From an uncultured Streptococcus sp. (lineage in GTDB: Bacteria; Bacillota; Bacilli; Lactobacillales; Streptococcaceae), in assembly GCF_943912555.1 (NCBI RefSeq), contig NZ_CALTUR010000039.1:1-14013 (forward strand): DNA of 14,013 bases. The letters are read 5' to 3'. Of this stretch, positions 6,948 to 14,013 are shown piece after piece. The translations under genes were made by a program, and so were the position numbers. The number at the start of each line of letters is the position of its first letter. Position 1 is the stretch's first letter. Below the pieces are notes generated by a model. The model did not search any database and was not told the DNA's origin. It saw only the letters and a program-made list of their open reading frames with translations.

Positions 6948-7310
6948 ATGTCAATTATGACAATCATTTTAGCAACGATTGTTGCTTTGGAGCATTTTTA
7001 CATTTTTTATTTGGAAAGTATTGCAACGCGATCAGCTGCGACTAGTCGTGTCTTTAACATGGAAAAGGAAGAACTGGCTCGTCCGTCGGTAAGTTCACTG
7101 TTTAAAAATCAAGGGATTTATAATGCTTTGCTAGGAGTCTTTCTCTTGTATGGAATTTATTTCTCACAGAATTTAGAAATTGTGACTATTTTTGTTTTAT
7201 TTGTGATTGGTGCTGCGGCTTATGGCTCTCTTACAGCAGATAAGAAAATTATTTTGAAGCAAGGTGGACCAGCTATTTTGACCTTGATTAGTATTTTATT
7301 CTTTAAATAA
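6948..7310 (+). CDS. DUF1304 family small membrane protein
   Basis: A 120-residue membrane protein of the DUF1304 family. Seen: about four hydrophobic segments at residues 1-21, 55-70, 75-92 and 105-119. The first contains LEHFYIFYLE, and a conserved polar stretch follows with KNQGIYNALLG at about 53-63. No enzymatic motif is visible and no function is established for the family as far as I know. It begins ten bases after the marR stop, with AAGGAG (6936-6941) overlapping that stop, so it is translated from the marR message. A second ATG three codons in (6957) is a possible alternative start with poorer spacing. As the only gene downstream of this MarR it is the likely main target of the regulator. 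A BOX element begins five bases after its stop codon, and no other terminator is seen. Confidence 0.9.
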   Translation: MSIMTIILATIVALEHFYIFYLESIATRSAATSRVFNMEKEELARPSVSSLFKNQGIYNALLGVFLLYGIYFSQNLEIVTIFVLFVIGAAAYGSLTADKKIILKQGGPAILTLISILFFK

Positions 7311-7314
7311 ACTC

Positions 7315-7427
7315 ATACTCTTCGAAAATCTCTTCAAACCATGTCAGCTTTATCTGCAACCTCAAAGCTGTGCTTTGAGCAACCTGCGGCTAGCTTCCTA
7401 GTTTGCTCTTTGATTTTCATTGAGTAT
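7315..7427 (+). repeat. BOX element, A-C form, copy 2
   Basis: 113 bp in the same orientation as copy 1, differing from it at about six positions. It lies directly after the DUF1304 stop codon. In that position its internal hairpin may help define the 3' end of the marR mRNA. From its end to the pcp promoter there is nothing recognisable. Confidence 0.93.
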
Positions 7428-7480
7428 CAGAGACCAATTCTAGCCTCGCTAATCCTTTTCACTCCAGAATAAGGGAAATA

Positions 7481-7489
7481 TGTTATACT
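7481..7489 (+). promoter_or_regulatory. Extended -10 promoter of pcp
   Basis: TG-T-TATACT, preceded by TA, matches TRTGNTATAAT with one change. Start near 7496. The in-frame ATG at 7480 lies in this promoter and so cannot be the pcp start. Confidence 0.7.
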
Positions 7490-7536
7490 TGTCTTTAAGA
7501 AAAGTGTTTCATGAAATCATTTGTAAGGAGATAGAA

Positions 7537-8181
7537 ATGAAAGTATTAGTGACAGGTTTTGAGCCCTTTGGAGGGGAAAAGGTCAATCCAGCTTTGGAGG
7601 CCATTAAAGGTTTACCAGCTGAAATCCATGGTGCTGAGGTCCGTTGGTTAGAAGTGCCAACAGTCTTTCACAAATCGGCCCATGTATTGGAAGAAGAGAT
7701 GAACCGTTATCAACCTGACTTTGTCCTTTGTATCGGTCAAGCTGGTGGAAGAACTAGCTTGACGCCTGAACGAGTGGCTATAAATCAAGACGATGCACGC
7801 ATTCCTGATAATGAAGGAAATCAACCGATTGACCTTCCTATTCGTCCAGATGGTGCTCCGGCCTACTTTAATAGTTTGCCGATTAAAGCGATGGTTCAAG
7901 CTATAAAAAAAGAGGGATTACCAGCCTCTGTTTCCAATACGGCAGGGACTTTTGTCTGCAATCATTTGATGTATCAGGCCCTCTATTTGGCAGAAAAGAA
8001 ATTTCCACATGTTAAGGCAGGTTTTATGCATATTCCTTATATGATGGAACAGGTGGTGAATCGATCGACTACTCCAGCTATGAGTTTAGTGGATATTAGG
8101 CGAGGGATAGAAGCGGCAATCGGCGCCATGATAGAACATGGGGATCAGGATCTCAAGTTGGTAGGCGGAGAAACTCATTGA
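7537..8181 (+). CDS. pcp: Pyrrolidone-carboxylate peptidase (pyroglutamyl peptidase I)
   Basis: A 214-residue cytoplasmic cysteine peptidase of family C15 that removes N-terminal pyroglutamate from peptides. Seen: the N-terminal [11 protein letters not shown] signature (3-13) and the catalytic triad Glu78 (LTPERVA), Cys141 ([14 protein letters not shown]) and His165 (GFMHIPY), with the same spacing as the Glu81-Cys144-His168 triad known for Bacillus enzymes. The start is the ATG at 7537, with AAGGAG six bases upstream. The open frame extends 19 codons further up, but those codons overlap the promoter and lack family similarity. The gene is transcribed alone and ends at a bidirectional terminator. 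The family is usually a homotetramer. The residue set is complete, so activity is expected. Confidence 0.96.
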   Translation: MKVLVTGFEPFGGEKVNPALEAIKGLPAEIHGAEVRWLEVPTVFHKSAHVLEEEMNRYQPDFVLCIGQAGGRTSLTPERVAINQDDARIPDNEGNQPIDLPIRPDGAPAYFNSLPIKAMVQAIKKEGLPASVSNTAGTFVCNHLMYQALYLAEKKFPHVKAGFMHIPYMMEQVVNRSTTPAMSLVDIRRGIEAAIGAMIEHGDQDLKLVGGETH

Positions 8182-8186
8182 TAGAA

Positions 8187-8216
8187 AAAAGCTTGAGGGT
8201 TTACCTTCAAGCTTTT
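8187..8216. terminator. Bidirectional terminator between pcp and the DUF975 gene
   Basis: AAAAGCTTGA (8187-8196) pairs with TCAAGCTTTT (8207-8216), extended inwards by GGG with CCT, giving a 13-bp stem with one wobble. The leftward transcript ends in six Us, the rightward one in four. The stop codon of the leftward gene (8207-8209) lies inside the right arm, so the convergent genes share the terminator. Confidence 0.88.
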
Positions 8217-9064
8217 GGACGTTTTCGAGCCAGTACTGCTCTGTAAAAAATCATTTTATTGATTTGAATGTAGGGTAGGAGTGAGAAACTAGCAATTCCA
8301 AAGGTAATCCAATTGAGGAAGTACCAAGGAAGGAGTTGTAAGTCTAGGACAAAGCGTTGAAATTTGTAGCCTTTCATCAGGAAACGGCTGGTCTTAAGGA
8401 TTTGTCCTGGTCTAGCTTGTCCCAAGTCTAGGGTATCACAGAGGAGAAATTCTACCTGCGAATAGGCATAATATTGTGGGATATAGAGACTATTTCCGAC
8501 AATCATCAAGAGGATACTTGCTAGAAGGTAGAGACCAAAGGCCAAGAGGAAACGCTCAGTTTCAACTGACGTGAGATCCAGATTGGGAAATTCAGGATGG
8601 ATTGCAACGAATTTCTTTGCTAGAAAGCTACTGTAAAAGAGGAAGTAAATCCCGAGTAAACTAGGAATACTCCATAAGAAGAGATAGAAGCGTTTGAGAA
8701 GGAGAGTCAAAAAGGTTTGTGAGAAGTGTTCTTCGTCAAATAGAACCAGACTATTTTTGACTGATAGTTCTGTATCAGGATTCTTGATAAGTTTCAGGGT
8801 TGTATAGACTGAACTGGTAAGGAGAATCGTTCCGATAAAGGAGACTAATAGTGGGAAAAGGTAGGCTTGGAATACATGGCTAAGCACGCTTAAAAAGGAT
8901 TGCTCTAAAATAGACTCGTTGATGCGCTTTAAGGGATTGAGGAAGCCAGACAAGATGACCAGCATGCTAGGTAAGAGATAGACGAGAAAGAGGCGGGGAT
9001 TTTCAGCCTGAAATTGTCTGGTCTGCAGACGAATGGTTTTTAAATCAATTTTTGGGTATTTCAT
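8207..9064 (-). CDS. DUF975 family integral membrane protein
   Basis: A 285-residue polytopic membrane protein of the DUF975 family, function unknown. Seen: a short cytoplasmic N-terminus (MKYPKIDLKTIRLQTRQF), then about five hydrophobic segments near residues 26-42, 68-92, 120-145, 172-196 and 240-270. A conserved-looking segment QVEFLLCDTLDLGQARP lies at about 205-221, with a basic C-terminus. I chose the start at 9064. A longer open frame reaches 9196, but its first 44 codons run through both promoters and the tgt ribosome binding site. There is no ribosome binding site before the chosen ATG: TATGGTATAAT ends six bases upstream, so the mRNA probably starts on the ATG itself. It is divergent from tgt and convergent with pcp. 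Confidence 0.85.
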   Translation of the reverse strand: MKYPKIDLKTIRLQTRQFQAENPRLFLVYLLPSMLVILSGFLNPLKRINESILEQSFLSVLSHVFQAYLFPLLVSFIGTILLTSSVYTTLKLIKNPDTELSVKNSLVLFDEEHFSQTFLTLLLKRFYLFLWSIPSLLGIYFLFYSSFLAKKFVAIHPEFPNLDLTSVETERFLLAFGLYLLASILLMIVGNSLYIPQYYAYSQVEFLLCDTLDLGQARPGQILKTSRFLMKGYKFQRFVLDLQLLPWYFLNWITFGIASFSLLPYIQINKMIFYRAVLARKRPKA

Positions 9065-9070
9065 TCTCTC

Positions 9071-9081
9071 ATTATACCATA
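9071..9081 (-). promoter_or_regulatory. Extended -10 promoter of the DUF975 gene, leaderless
   Basis: On the minus strand TATGGTATAAT is an exact match to TRTGNTATAAT. The distance from the -10 to the A of ATG (9064) is six bases, placing +1 at the start codon. The -35 position (about 9094-9099) is poor. Confidence 0.75.
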
Positions 9082-9085
9082 GTTC

Positions 9086-9114
9086 GTGACAGTTACAGCT
9101 TTTTTTGATAAAAT
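9086..9114 (+). promoter_or_regulatory. Promoter of tgt
   Basis: GTGACA (9086-9091), a 17-bp spacer and TAAAAT (9109-9114) with TG at 9106-9107. Start near 9121. The -35 interleaves with the upstream part of the divergent DUF975 promoter, so the two polymerases should compete. Confidence 0.7.
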
Positions 9115-9123
9115 CATACAGTA

Positions 9124-9165
9124 TGCCCTTGGGCACAAAGTATGAACTGGGACTGTTTTTCCCAG
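9124..9165 (+). promoter_or_regulatory. Two-hairpin structured 5' leader of tgt
   Basis: The predicted 60-nt leader contains TGCC-CTTG-GGCA (9124-9135) and CTGGGA (9147-9152) pairing with TCCCAG (9160-9165) around a 7-nt loop. GGAGG (9170-9174) follows four bases later. It does not match the preQ1-I or preQ1-II consensus as I know them. It may be simple mRNA structure or a small regulatory element. Confidence 0.4.
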
Positions 9166-9177
9166 CTTCGGAGGTAA

Positions 9178-10323
<1,146 letters not shown>

Positions 10324-10342
10324 AATGGAATTGATATAAGCT

Positions 10343-10376
10343 AAAAATCCTAAGTTTTCTCTTGGGATTTTTCTTC
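10343..10376 (+). terminator. Terminator of tgt
   Basis: AAAAATCC-T-AAG (10343-10354) pairs with CTT-G-GGATTTTT (10361-10372) as a 12-bp stem with one wobble and a 6-nt loop, followed by more T-rich sequence. Confidence 0.85.
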
Positions 10377-10382
10377 TTTTTT

Positions 10383-10391
10383 TGATAGAAT
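10383..10391 (+). promoter_or_regulatory. Extended -10 promoter of oatA
   Basis: TG-A-TAGAAT lies just after the tgt terminator, with a start near 10398. A second -10-like hexamer, TACAAT at 10398-10403, would start inside the ribosome binding site AGGGAG (10407-10412) and is less likely. The -35 position overlaps the terminator arm and is weak. Confidence 0.5.
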
Positions 10392-10423
10392 AAAGTGTAC
10401 AATGAAAGGGAGAATAAACTCGT

Positions 10424-12241
10424 ATGCGCATTAAATGGTTTTCCTTGATTAGAATTACAGGTTTACTACTGGTACTCTTGTATCATTTCTTTCAGACCAT
10501 CTTTCCTGGAGGATTTTTCGGGGTAGATGTCTTTTTCACATTTTCAGGTTTCCTGATTACGGCTCTACTCATCGAAGAATTTTCTAAAAACCATGAGATT
10601 GATTTGATTGGATTTTTTAGAAGACGCTTTTATCGGATTGTGCCACCTGTGGTTTTGATGGTCTTGGTGACCATGCCCTTTACCTTTCTAGTTCGGCAAG
10701 ATTATGTGGCTGGAATTGGTGGTCAGATTGCTGGTGTCTTAGGCTTTATGACCAACTTCTATGAACTGATAACAGGTGGGAGTTATGAATCTCAGTTCAT
10801 TCCTCATTTGTTTGTTCATAATTGGAGCTTGGCTGTTGAGGTTCACTACTATATCCTCTGGGGCTTGGCAGTTTGGTTCTTATCTAAACAGTCTAAATCA
10901 ATTGGTCAGTTGAGAGGAATGGTCTTTCTCTTATCTGCTGCTGCCTTCTTGATTAGTTTCTTCTCCATGTTTATTGGTAGTTTTCTAGTAACCTCTTATT
11001 CCTCTGTTTACTTCTCCAGTTTAACTCATGTCTATCCATTCTTTTTGGGAAGTATCCTAGCAACGATTGTAGGCGTTCGTCAGACGACTTCCCTAATTAA
11101 GCAATTGGATAAAATCTGGGATTTACGAAAGACCCTATTGATTTTTGCAGGAGGTTTTGGCTTTTTACTCATTTTGACCTTCTTTGTCAAATTTACCTAT
11201 CTCTTTGCCTATCTTATGGGCTTCTTGCTTGCCAGTCTTGCAGCTCTTGCTATGATTCTGGCGGCGCGTGTCTTACATGAAAAGACACCTAACGTGCAGG
11301 AGCCGAAGATTATCAGCTTTTTAGCGGATACTAGCTATGCAGTTTATCTCTTCCATTGGCCTTTCTATATCATTTTCTCACAGTTGACATCAAATCTTCT
11401 TGCTGTGTTACTGACTCTGATTTGTTCTTATGGATTTGCCAGTCTTTCATTTTATGTATTGGAGCCGTGGATTGCAGGTAAGAACACACCTATTTTACAA
11501 ACTCTTCGTCCCCTGCCTTATATTCACGCAATTCTTGCAACAAGTACAGGAATCTTGGCCTTCATTGTCCTCTTAGTGACTTTGTTGGCACCACAAGTGG
11601 GAGCTTTTGAGACAGATTTGACTGTCAATGGTTTGAAGCAAGCTGCAACAAATATTAGTCAGACCAAAGTGATGACAGAACGAGCAGAAGCTGATAGTTT
11701 AGGAATTGCTGATGGCACTATGTTAATTGGTGACTCGGTGGCTTTAAGGGCAAATACAGCACTACAGACAGCCCTTCCTGGAGCACAGATTAACGCGCAG
11801 GTCAGCAGAACAACCAAGACCGCCAATGAAATCATGCTAAATAATAGCCAGAATAAATTTTTACCTAAGATGGTGGTCATTGCAACAGGAGTAAATAATC
11901 CTGAAAATTACAAGGAAGATTGGGATAGTATCGTGAAAAATCTTCCTAAGGGACACCATATGATTTTGGTGACACCTTATGAAGGAGATAAAACAAAAGA
12001 GACCTATGCAATCGTTGAGAAGGCTGCTACCTACATGAGAGAATTGGCAGAGAAGATTCCTTACATCACGATAGCAGATTGGAATCAAGTTGCTAAGGAA
12101 CATCCAGAGATCTGGACAGGAACAGACCAAGTCCATTTCGGAAGTGACACTAGTAAAATTGAAGCCGGAGCAAAATTGTATGCAGATACCATTGCCACAG
12201 CCTTGCAAACAGCTCAAGACAAGCCAGTCAAATCAAAATAA
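10424..12241 (+). CDS. oatA: Peptidoglycan O-acetyltransferase OatA (Adr)
   Basis: A 605-residue bimodular membrane enzyme that adds acetyl groups to C6-OH of MurNAc in peptidoglycan, giving lysozyme resistance. The N-terminal acyltransferase-3 domain (about 1-350) has the Arg10-x10-His21 motif, GGFFGVDVFFTFSGFLIT at 29-46, and about ten membrane helices. A last helix near 368-390 leads to an extracellular SGNH domain (about 425-600). This has Ser438 in GDSVA, Asn491 in ATGVNN, and Asp568 and His571 in TDQVHF. These numbers equal the Ser438-Asp568-His571 triad I recall for pneumococcal OatA, and the length is the same. All catalytic residues are present. AGGGAG is 11 bases before the ATG, slightly far. 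The gene stands alone between terminators. The pneumococcal name adr refers to its effect on penicillin resistance. Confidence 0.95.
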   Translation: MRIKWFSLIRITGLLLVLLYHFFQTIFPGGFFGVDVFFTFSGFLITALLIEEFSKNHEIDLIGFFRRRFYRIVPPVVLMVLVTMPFTFLVRQDYVAGIGGQIAGVLGFMTNFYELITGGSYESQFIPHLFVHNWSLAVEVHYYILWGLAVWFLSKQSKSIGQLRGMVFLLSAAAFLISFFSMFIGSFLVTSYSSVYFSSLTHVYPFFLGSILATIVGVRQTTSLIKQLDKIWDLRKTLLIFAGGFGFLLILTFFVKFTYLFAYLMGFLLASLAALAMILAARVLHEKTPNVQEPKIISFLADTSYAVYLFHWPFYIIFSQLTSNLLAVLLTLICSYGFASLSFYVLEPWIAGKNTPILQTLRPLPYIHAILATSTGILAFIVLLVTLLAPQVGAFETDLTVNGLKQAATNISQTKVMTERAEADSLGIADGTMLIGDSVALRANTALQTALPGAQINAQVSRTTKTANEIMLNNSQNKFLPKMVVIATGVNNPENYKEDWDSIVKNLPKGHHMILVTPYEGDKTKETYAIVEKAATYMRELAEKIPYITIADWNQVAKEHPEIWTGTDQVHFGSDTSKIEAGAKLYADTIATALQTAQDKPVKSK

Positions 12242-12257
12242 CTTGTATTAAAAAGAG

Positions 12258-12283
12258 AAGAGTTGGAGAAATCCAGCTCTTTT
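12258..12283 (+). terminator. Terminator of oatA
   Basis: AAGAGTTGGA (12258-12267) pairs with TCCAGCTCTT (12272-12281) around a GAAA tetraloop, one wobble. The T-tail is short (four Ts before AAAA), so read-through is possible. Confidence 0.75.
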
Positions 12284-12299
12284 AAAATATCTCTAGAAA

Positions 12300-12315
12300 A
12301 TAGGTCTATACCATT
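12300..12315. promoter_or_regulatory. NagR/DasR-type operator (dre-like) of nagA
   Basis: AGGTCTATACCA (12302-12313), read on the other strand TGGTATAGACCT, fits the TGGTnTAGACCA dyad of GntR/HutC-type amino-sugar regulators (NagR, DasR). It abuts the -35 hexamer, suiting repression of nagA until amino-sugar phosphates accumulate. Confidence 0.7.
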
Positions 12316-12342
12316 TACAAATGAATCAGAAAAGTTTATAAT
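12314..12342 (+). promoter_or_regulatory. Promoter of nagA
   Basis: TTTACA (12314-12319), a 17-bp spacer and TATAAT (12337-12342). Start near 12349, giving a 44-nt leader with AAGGAGG at 12378-12384. Confidence 0.88.
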
Positions 12343-12392
12343 GTAATTGACATAATAAATATCAAAAGTAATCTTTTAAGGAGGTCATTATT

Positions 12393-13544
12393 ATGCCTAA
12401 TTACGTTAAAGCAGATCAGTTTTTCTATCCATTTGGCATTCGTCGCGGTGGGTACTTAGAACTTGTTGATGGCAAATTTGGGAAACATGTGGATCAAATT
12501 CCTGAAGGAGCAGAGGTTCTTGACTATACTGGTTATAGCATTGCACCAGGTCTTGTGGATACTCATATTCATGGATATGCAGGTGTAGATGTGATGGACA
12601 ACAACATTGAAGGTACATTGCATACTATGAGTGAAGGACTACTTAGTACAGGTGTCACCAGCTTCTTGCCCACAACTTTAACAGCCACTTATGAGCAATT
12701 GCTTGCAGTCACTGAAAATCTTGGAAACCATTATAAAGAAGCAACAGGTGCTAAGATTCGTGGGATTTATTATGAAGGTCCATATTTCACAGAAACTTTT
12801 AAGGGGGCACAAAATCCAACTTATATGAGAGACCCGGGTGTTGAGGAGTTTCATTCTTGGCAGGATGCTGCAAAAGGGATGCTAAATAAAATCGCTATTG
12901 CACCAGAACGTGATGGGGTGGAAGATTTTGTACGTACTATTACAGGTGAAGGTGTGACAGTTGCACTTGGACACTCAGATGCGACATTTGAACAAGCTAA
13001 GAAGGCAGTTGATGCTGGAGCTAGTGTATGGGTACATGCCTATAATGGGATGCGTGGTTTAACACACCGCGAACTAGGTATGGTAGGAGCTATGTATGAG
13101 CTCCCACATACTTATGCAGAATTGATTTGTGATGGTTATCACGTAGATCCAAAAGCTTGTGAGATTTTACTTAAGCAAAAGGGGACAGAAAACATCGCTC
13201 TTATTACGGATTGTATGACAGCTGGTGGGCTTGAAGACGGTGACTATATGTTGGGAGAATTCCCTGTTGTAGTAGCAAATGGAACTGCACGTCTCAAATC
13301 TACTGGTAATTTGGCAGGTTCTATCCTCAAACTTAAAGATGGTATGAGAAATGTAGTCGAGTGGGGTATTGCGAATCCGCATGAAGCGGTCATGATGGCT
13401 AGCCTCAACCCAGCTAAATCTGTTCACATTGATGATGTCTGTGGTCAAATCCGCGAAGGCTACGACGCAGACTTTATCGTATTAGATAAAGATTTGGAAT
13501 TGGTAGCAACCTACCTAGATGGTGTGAAACGTTATCAAGCATAA
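12393..13544 (+). CDS. nagA: N-acetylglucosamine-6-phosphate deacetylase
   Basis: A 383-residue cytoplasmic amidohydrolase that converts GlcNAc-6-P to GlcN-6-P and acetate, feeding amino sugars into glycolysis (with NagB) or cell-wall synthesis. Seen: the metal/active-site motif DTHIHG (His58, His60), Glu128 in YYEGPYF, His194 in GHSDAT, His215 in VHAYNGM, His250 in CDGYHVDP, and catalytic Asp273 in ITDCMTAGG. All key residues are present and the length is normal. The ATG has AAGGAGG at eight bases. It is transcribed alone from a near-consensus promoter with an adjacent NagR-type operator, and a strong terminator follows its stop. NagB is not in the window. Confidence 0.97.
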   Translation: MPNYVKADQFFYPFGIRRGGYLELVDGKFGKHVDQIPEGAEVLDYTGYSIAPGLVDTHIHGYAGVDVMDNNIEGTLHTMSEGLLSTGVTSFLPTTLTATYEQLLAVTENLGNHYKEATGAKIRGIYYEGPYFTETFKGAQNPTYMRDPGVEEFHSWQDAAKGMLNKIAIAPERDGVEDFVRTITGEGVTVALGHSDATFEQAKKAVDAGASVWVHAYNGMRGLTHRELGMVGAMYELPHTYAELICDGYHVDPKACEILLKQKGTENIALITDCMTAGGLEDGDYMLGEFPVVVANGTARLKSTGNLAGSILKLKDGMRNVVEWGIANPHEAVMMASLNPAKSVHIDDVCGQIREGYDADFIVLDKDLELVATYLDGVKRYQA

Positions 13545-13550
13545 GAGAGA

Positions 13551-13586
13551 AAGCAGAAGTTAGAGGCTAGCTTCTGCTTTTTTATT
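13551..13586 (+). terminator. Strong terminator of nagA
   Basis: AAGCAGAAGTTAG (13551-13563) pairs with CTAGCTTCTGCTT (13567-13579), a 13-bp stem with one wobble and a 3-nt loop, followed by a T-rich tail. Confidence 0.92.
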
Positions 13587-13590
13587 TTAA

Positions 13591-13872
13591 AGACTTTTTT
13601 CTCAGCCTCTTTTGTGTTATTTAAGAAAATTAGATGGTGGTTTATCTAACTATGTGTTTCAGATTCTTAAATTGATTGGCGAATTTCATGCAATCAAATC
13701 TGATTTGATAGTGATTGAAACTAAAAGTAATGATTTTAAACAATAATTTTTAAATGAACCTATTTTTTGCTCAGTTTTGAGTGTTGTGACACACTAGATA
13801 TCAATCTTTTTCAGATAACAAAAATCTAGATAGATGGCAGTAAAATATTTTATTAAAAGTAATAGAAATCCC
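13591..13872. other. AT-rich intergenic stretch without a convincing gene
   Basis: I see no gene here. A 51-codon open frame (13591-13746, plus strand) has no ATG or ribosome binding site, so it is either chance or a gene remnant. Short inverted repeats occur: TTAGAT/ATCTAA around 13630-13649, AGTGT/ACACT around 13780-13795, and CTAGAT/ATCTAG at 13794 and 13824. None has a T-tract. Confidence 0.5.
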
Positions 13873-13902
13873 TTGACAAAGCCATTCGGGGGGGGGTATA
13901 AT
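13873..13902 (+). promoter_or_regulatory. Consensus promoter with a nine-G spacer tract
   Basis: TTGACA (13873-13878) and TATAAT (13897-13902) are both perfect consensus hexamers, 18 bp apart. The spacer ends in nine consecutive Gs (13888-13896). Slippage to eight Gs would give the optimal 17 bp. It points right, toward a gene beyond the window, with a start near 13909, just before the third BOX element. Confidence 0.85.
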
Positions 13903-13918
13903 AGATAGTTGTATGATA

Positions 13919-14013
13919 ATACTCTTCGAAAATTAAATTCAAACCACGTCAGCGTCGCCTTACCGTACTCAAGTACAGCCTGCGGCTAGCTTCCTAGTTT
14001 GCTCTTTGATTTT
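13919..14013 (+). repeat. BOX element, A-C form, copy 3, cut by the window end
   Basis: It starts ATACTCTTCGAAAAT and has the fuller boxA core CGTCAGCGTCGCCTTACCGTA, then a boxC end (CCTGCGGCTAG, CTAGTTTGCTCTTTGATTTT). It differs from copies 1 and 2 by TTAAAT replacing CTCT near the left end and by a shorter middle (ACTCAAGTACAG). The final inverted end lies outside the window. Confidence 0.9.

Noticed and set aside
7480..7536. 19-residue N-terminal extension of Pcp
   Set aside because: The ATG at 7480 lies in the pcp promoter and has no ribosome binding site; the family N-terminus [13 protein letters not shown] starts at 7537.
10402..10434. Ten-codon upstream frame overlapping the oatA start
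   Set aside because: No ribosome binding site precedes it; likely chance.
12342..12355. TGTAATTGACATAA as a CcpA cre site in the nagA leader
   Set aside because: It differs from the TGWAANCGNTNWCA consensus at three fixed positions, too weak to call.

Overview
The window is a stretch of low-GC chromosome from a mitis-group Streptococcus (S. pneumoniae, S. mitis or a close relative). The evidence is the gene order, an OatA protein of pneumococcal length whose catalytic residues fall at the pneumococcal positions, three BOX repeat elements of the pneumococcus/mitis type, and many promoters with the streptococcal extended -10 (TRTGNTATAAT). From memory, the order thrC - MATE - HAD - LysM protein - marR - DUF1304 - pcp - DUF975 - tgt - nagA matches a conserved pneumococcal block. 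No phage, insertion sequence, CRISPR array, tRNA or rRNA gene is visible.

Layout. Bases 19-4824 carry an orphan glutamate-cysteine-ligase-family enzyme, threonine synthase, a MATE exporter and a HAD hydrolase, all rightward. Bases 4825-6270 hold a secreted LysM protein with a C-terminal M15-like peptidase domain, a promoter region with WalR/VicR-like phased half-sites, and a strong terminator. Bases 6274-7427 are a marR-DUF1304 operon with a near-perfect 29-bp operator over its transcription start, bracketed by two near-identical 113-bp BOX elements in direct orientation. Bases 7481-9064 hold pcp and a convergent DUF975 membrane protein gene sharing a bidirectional terminator. Bases 9065-10376 hold tgt, divergent from the DUF975 gene, with interleaved promoters. 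Bases 10383-12283 hold oatA. Bases 12300-13586 hold nagA with a NagR/DasR-type operator. The right end is non-coding up to a consensus promoter whose spacer contains nine consecutive Gs, followed by a third BOX element cut by the window edge.

Functional themes. Three genes act on the cell wall or amino sugars: the LysM/M15 protein and OatA on peptidoglycan at the surface, and NagA on intracellular GlcNAc-6-phosphate. The rest are housekeeping (thrC, tgt, pcp) or small membrane/transport genes. No multi-gene new system is apparent. The most unusual signals are regulatory: the poly-G promoter (candidate phase switch), a probably leaderless DUF975 mRNA, a compact structured tgt leader, and the marR operon flanked by BOX repeats.
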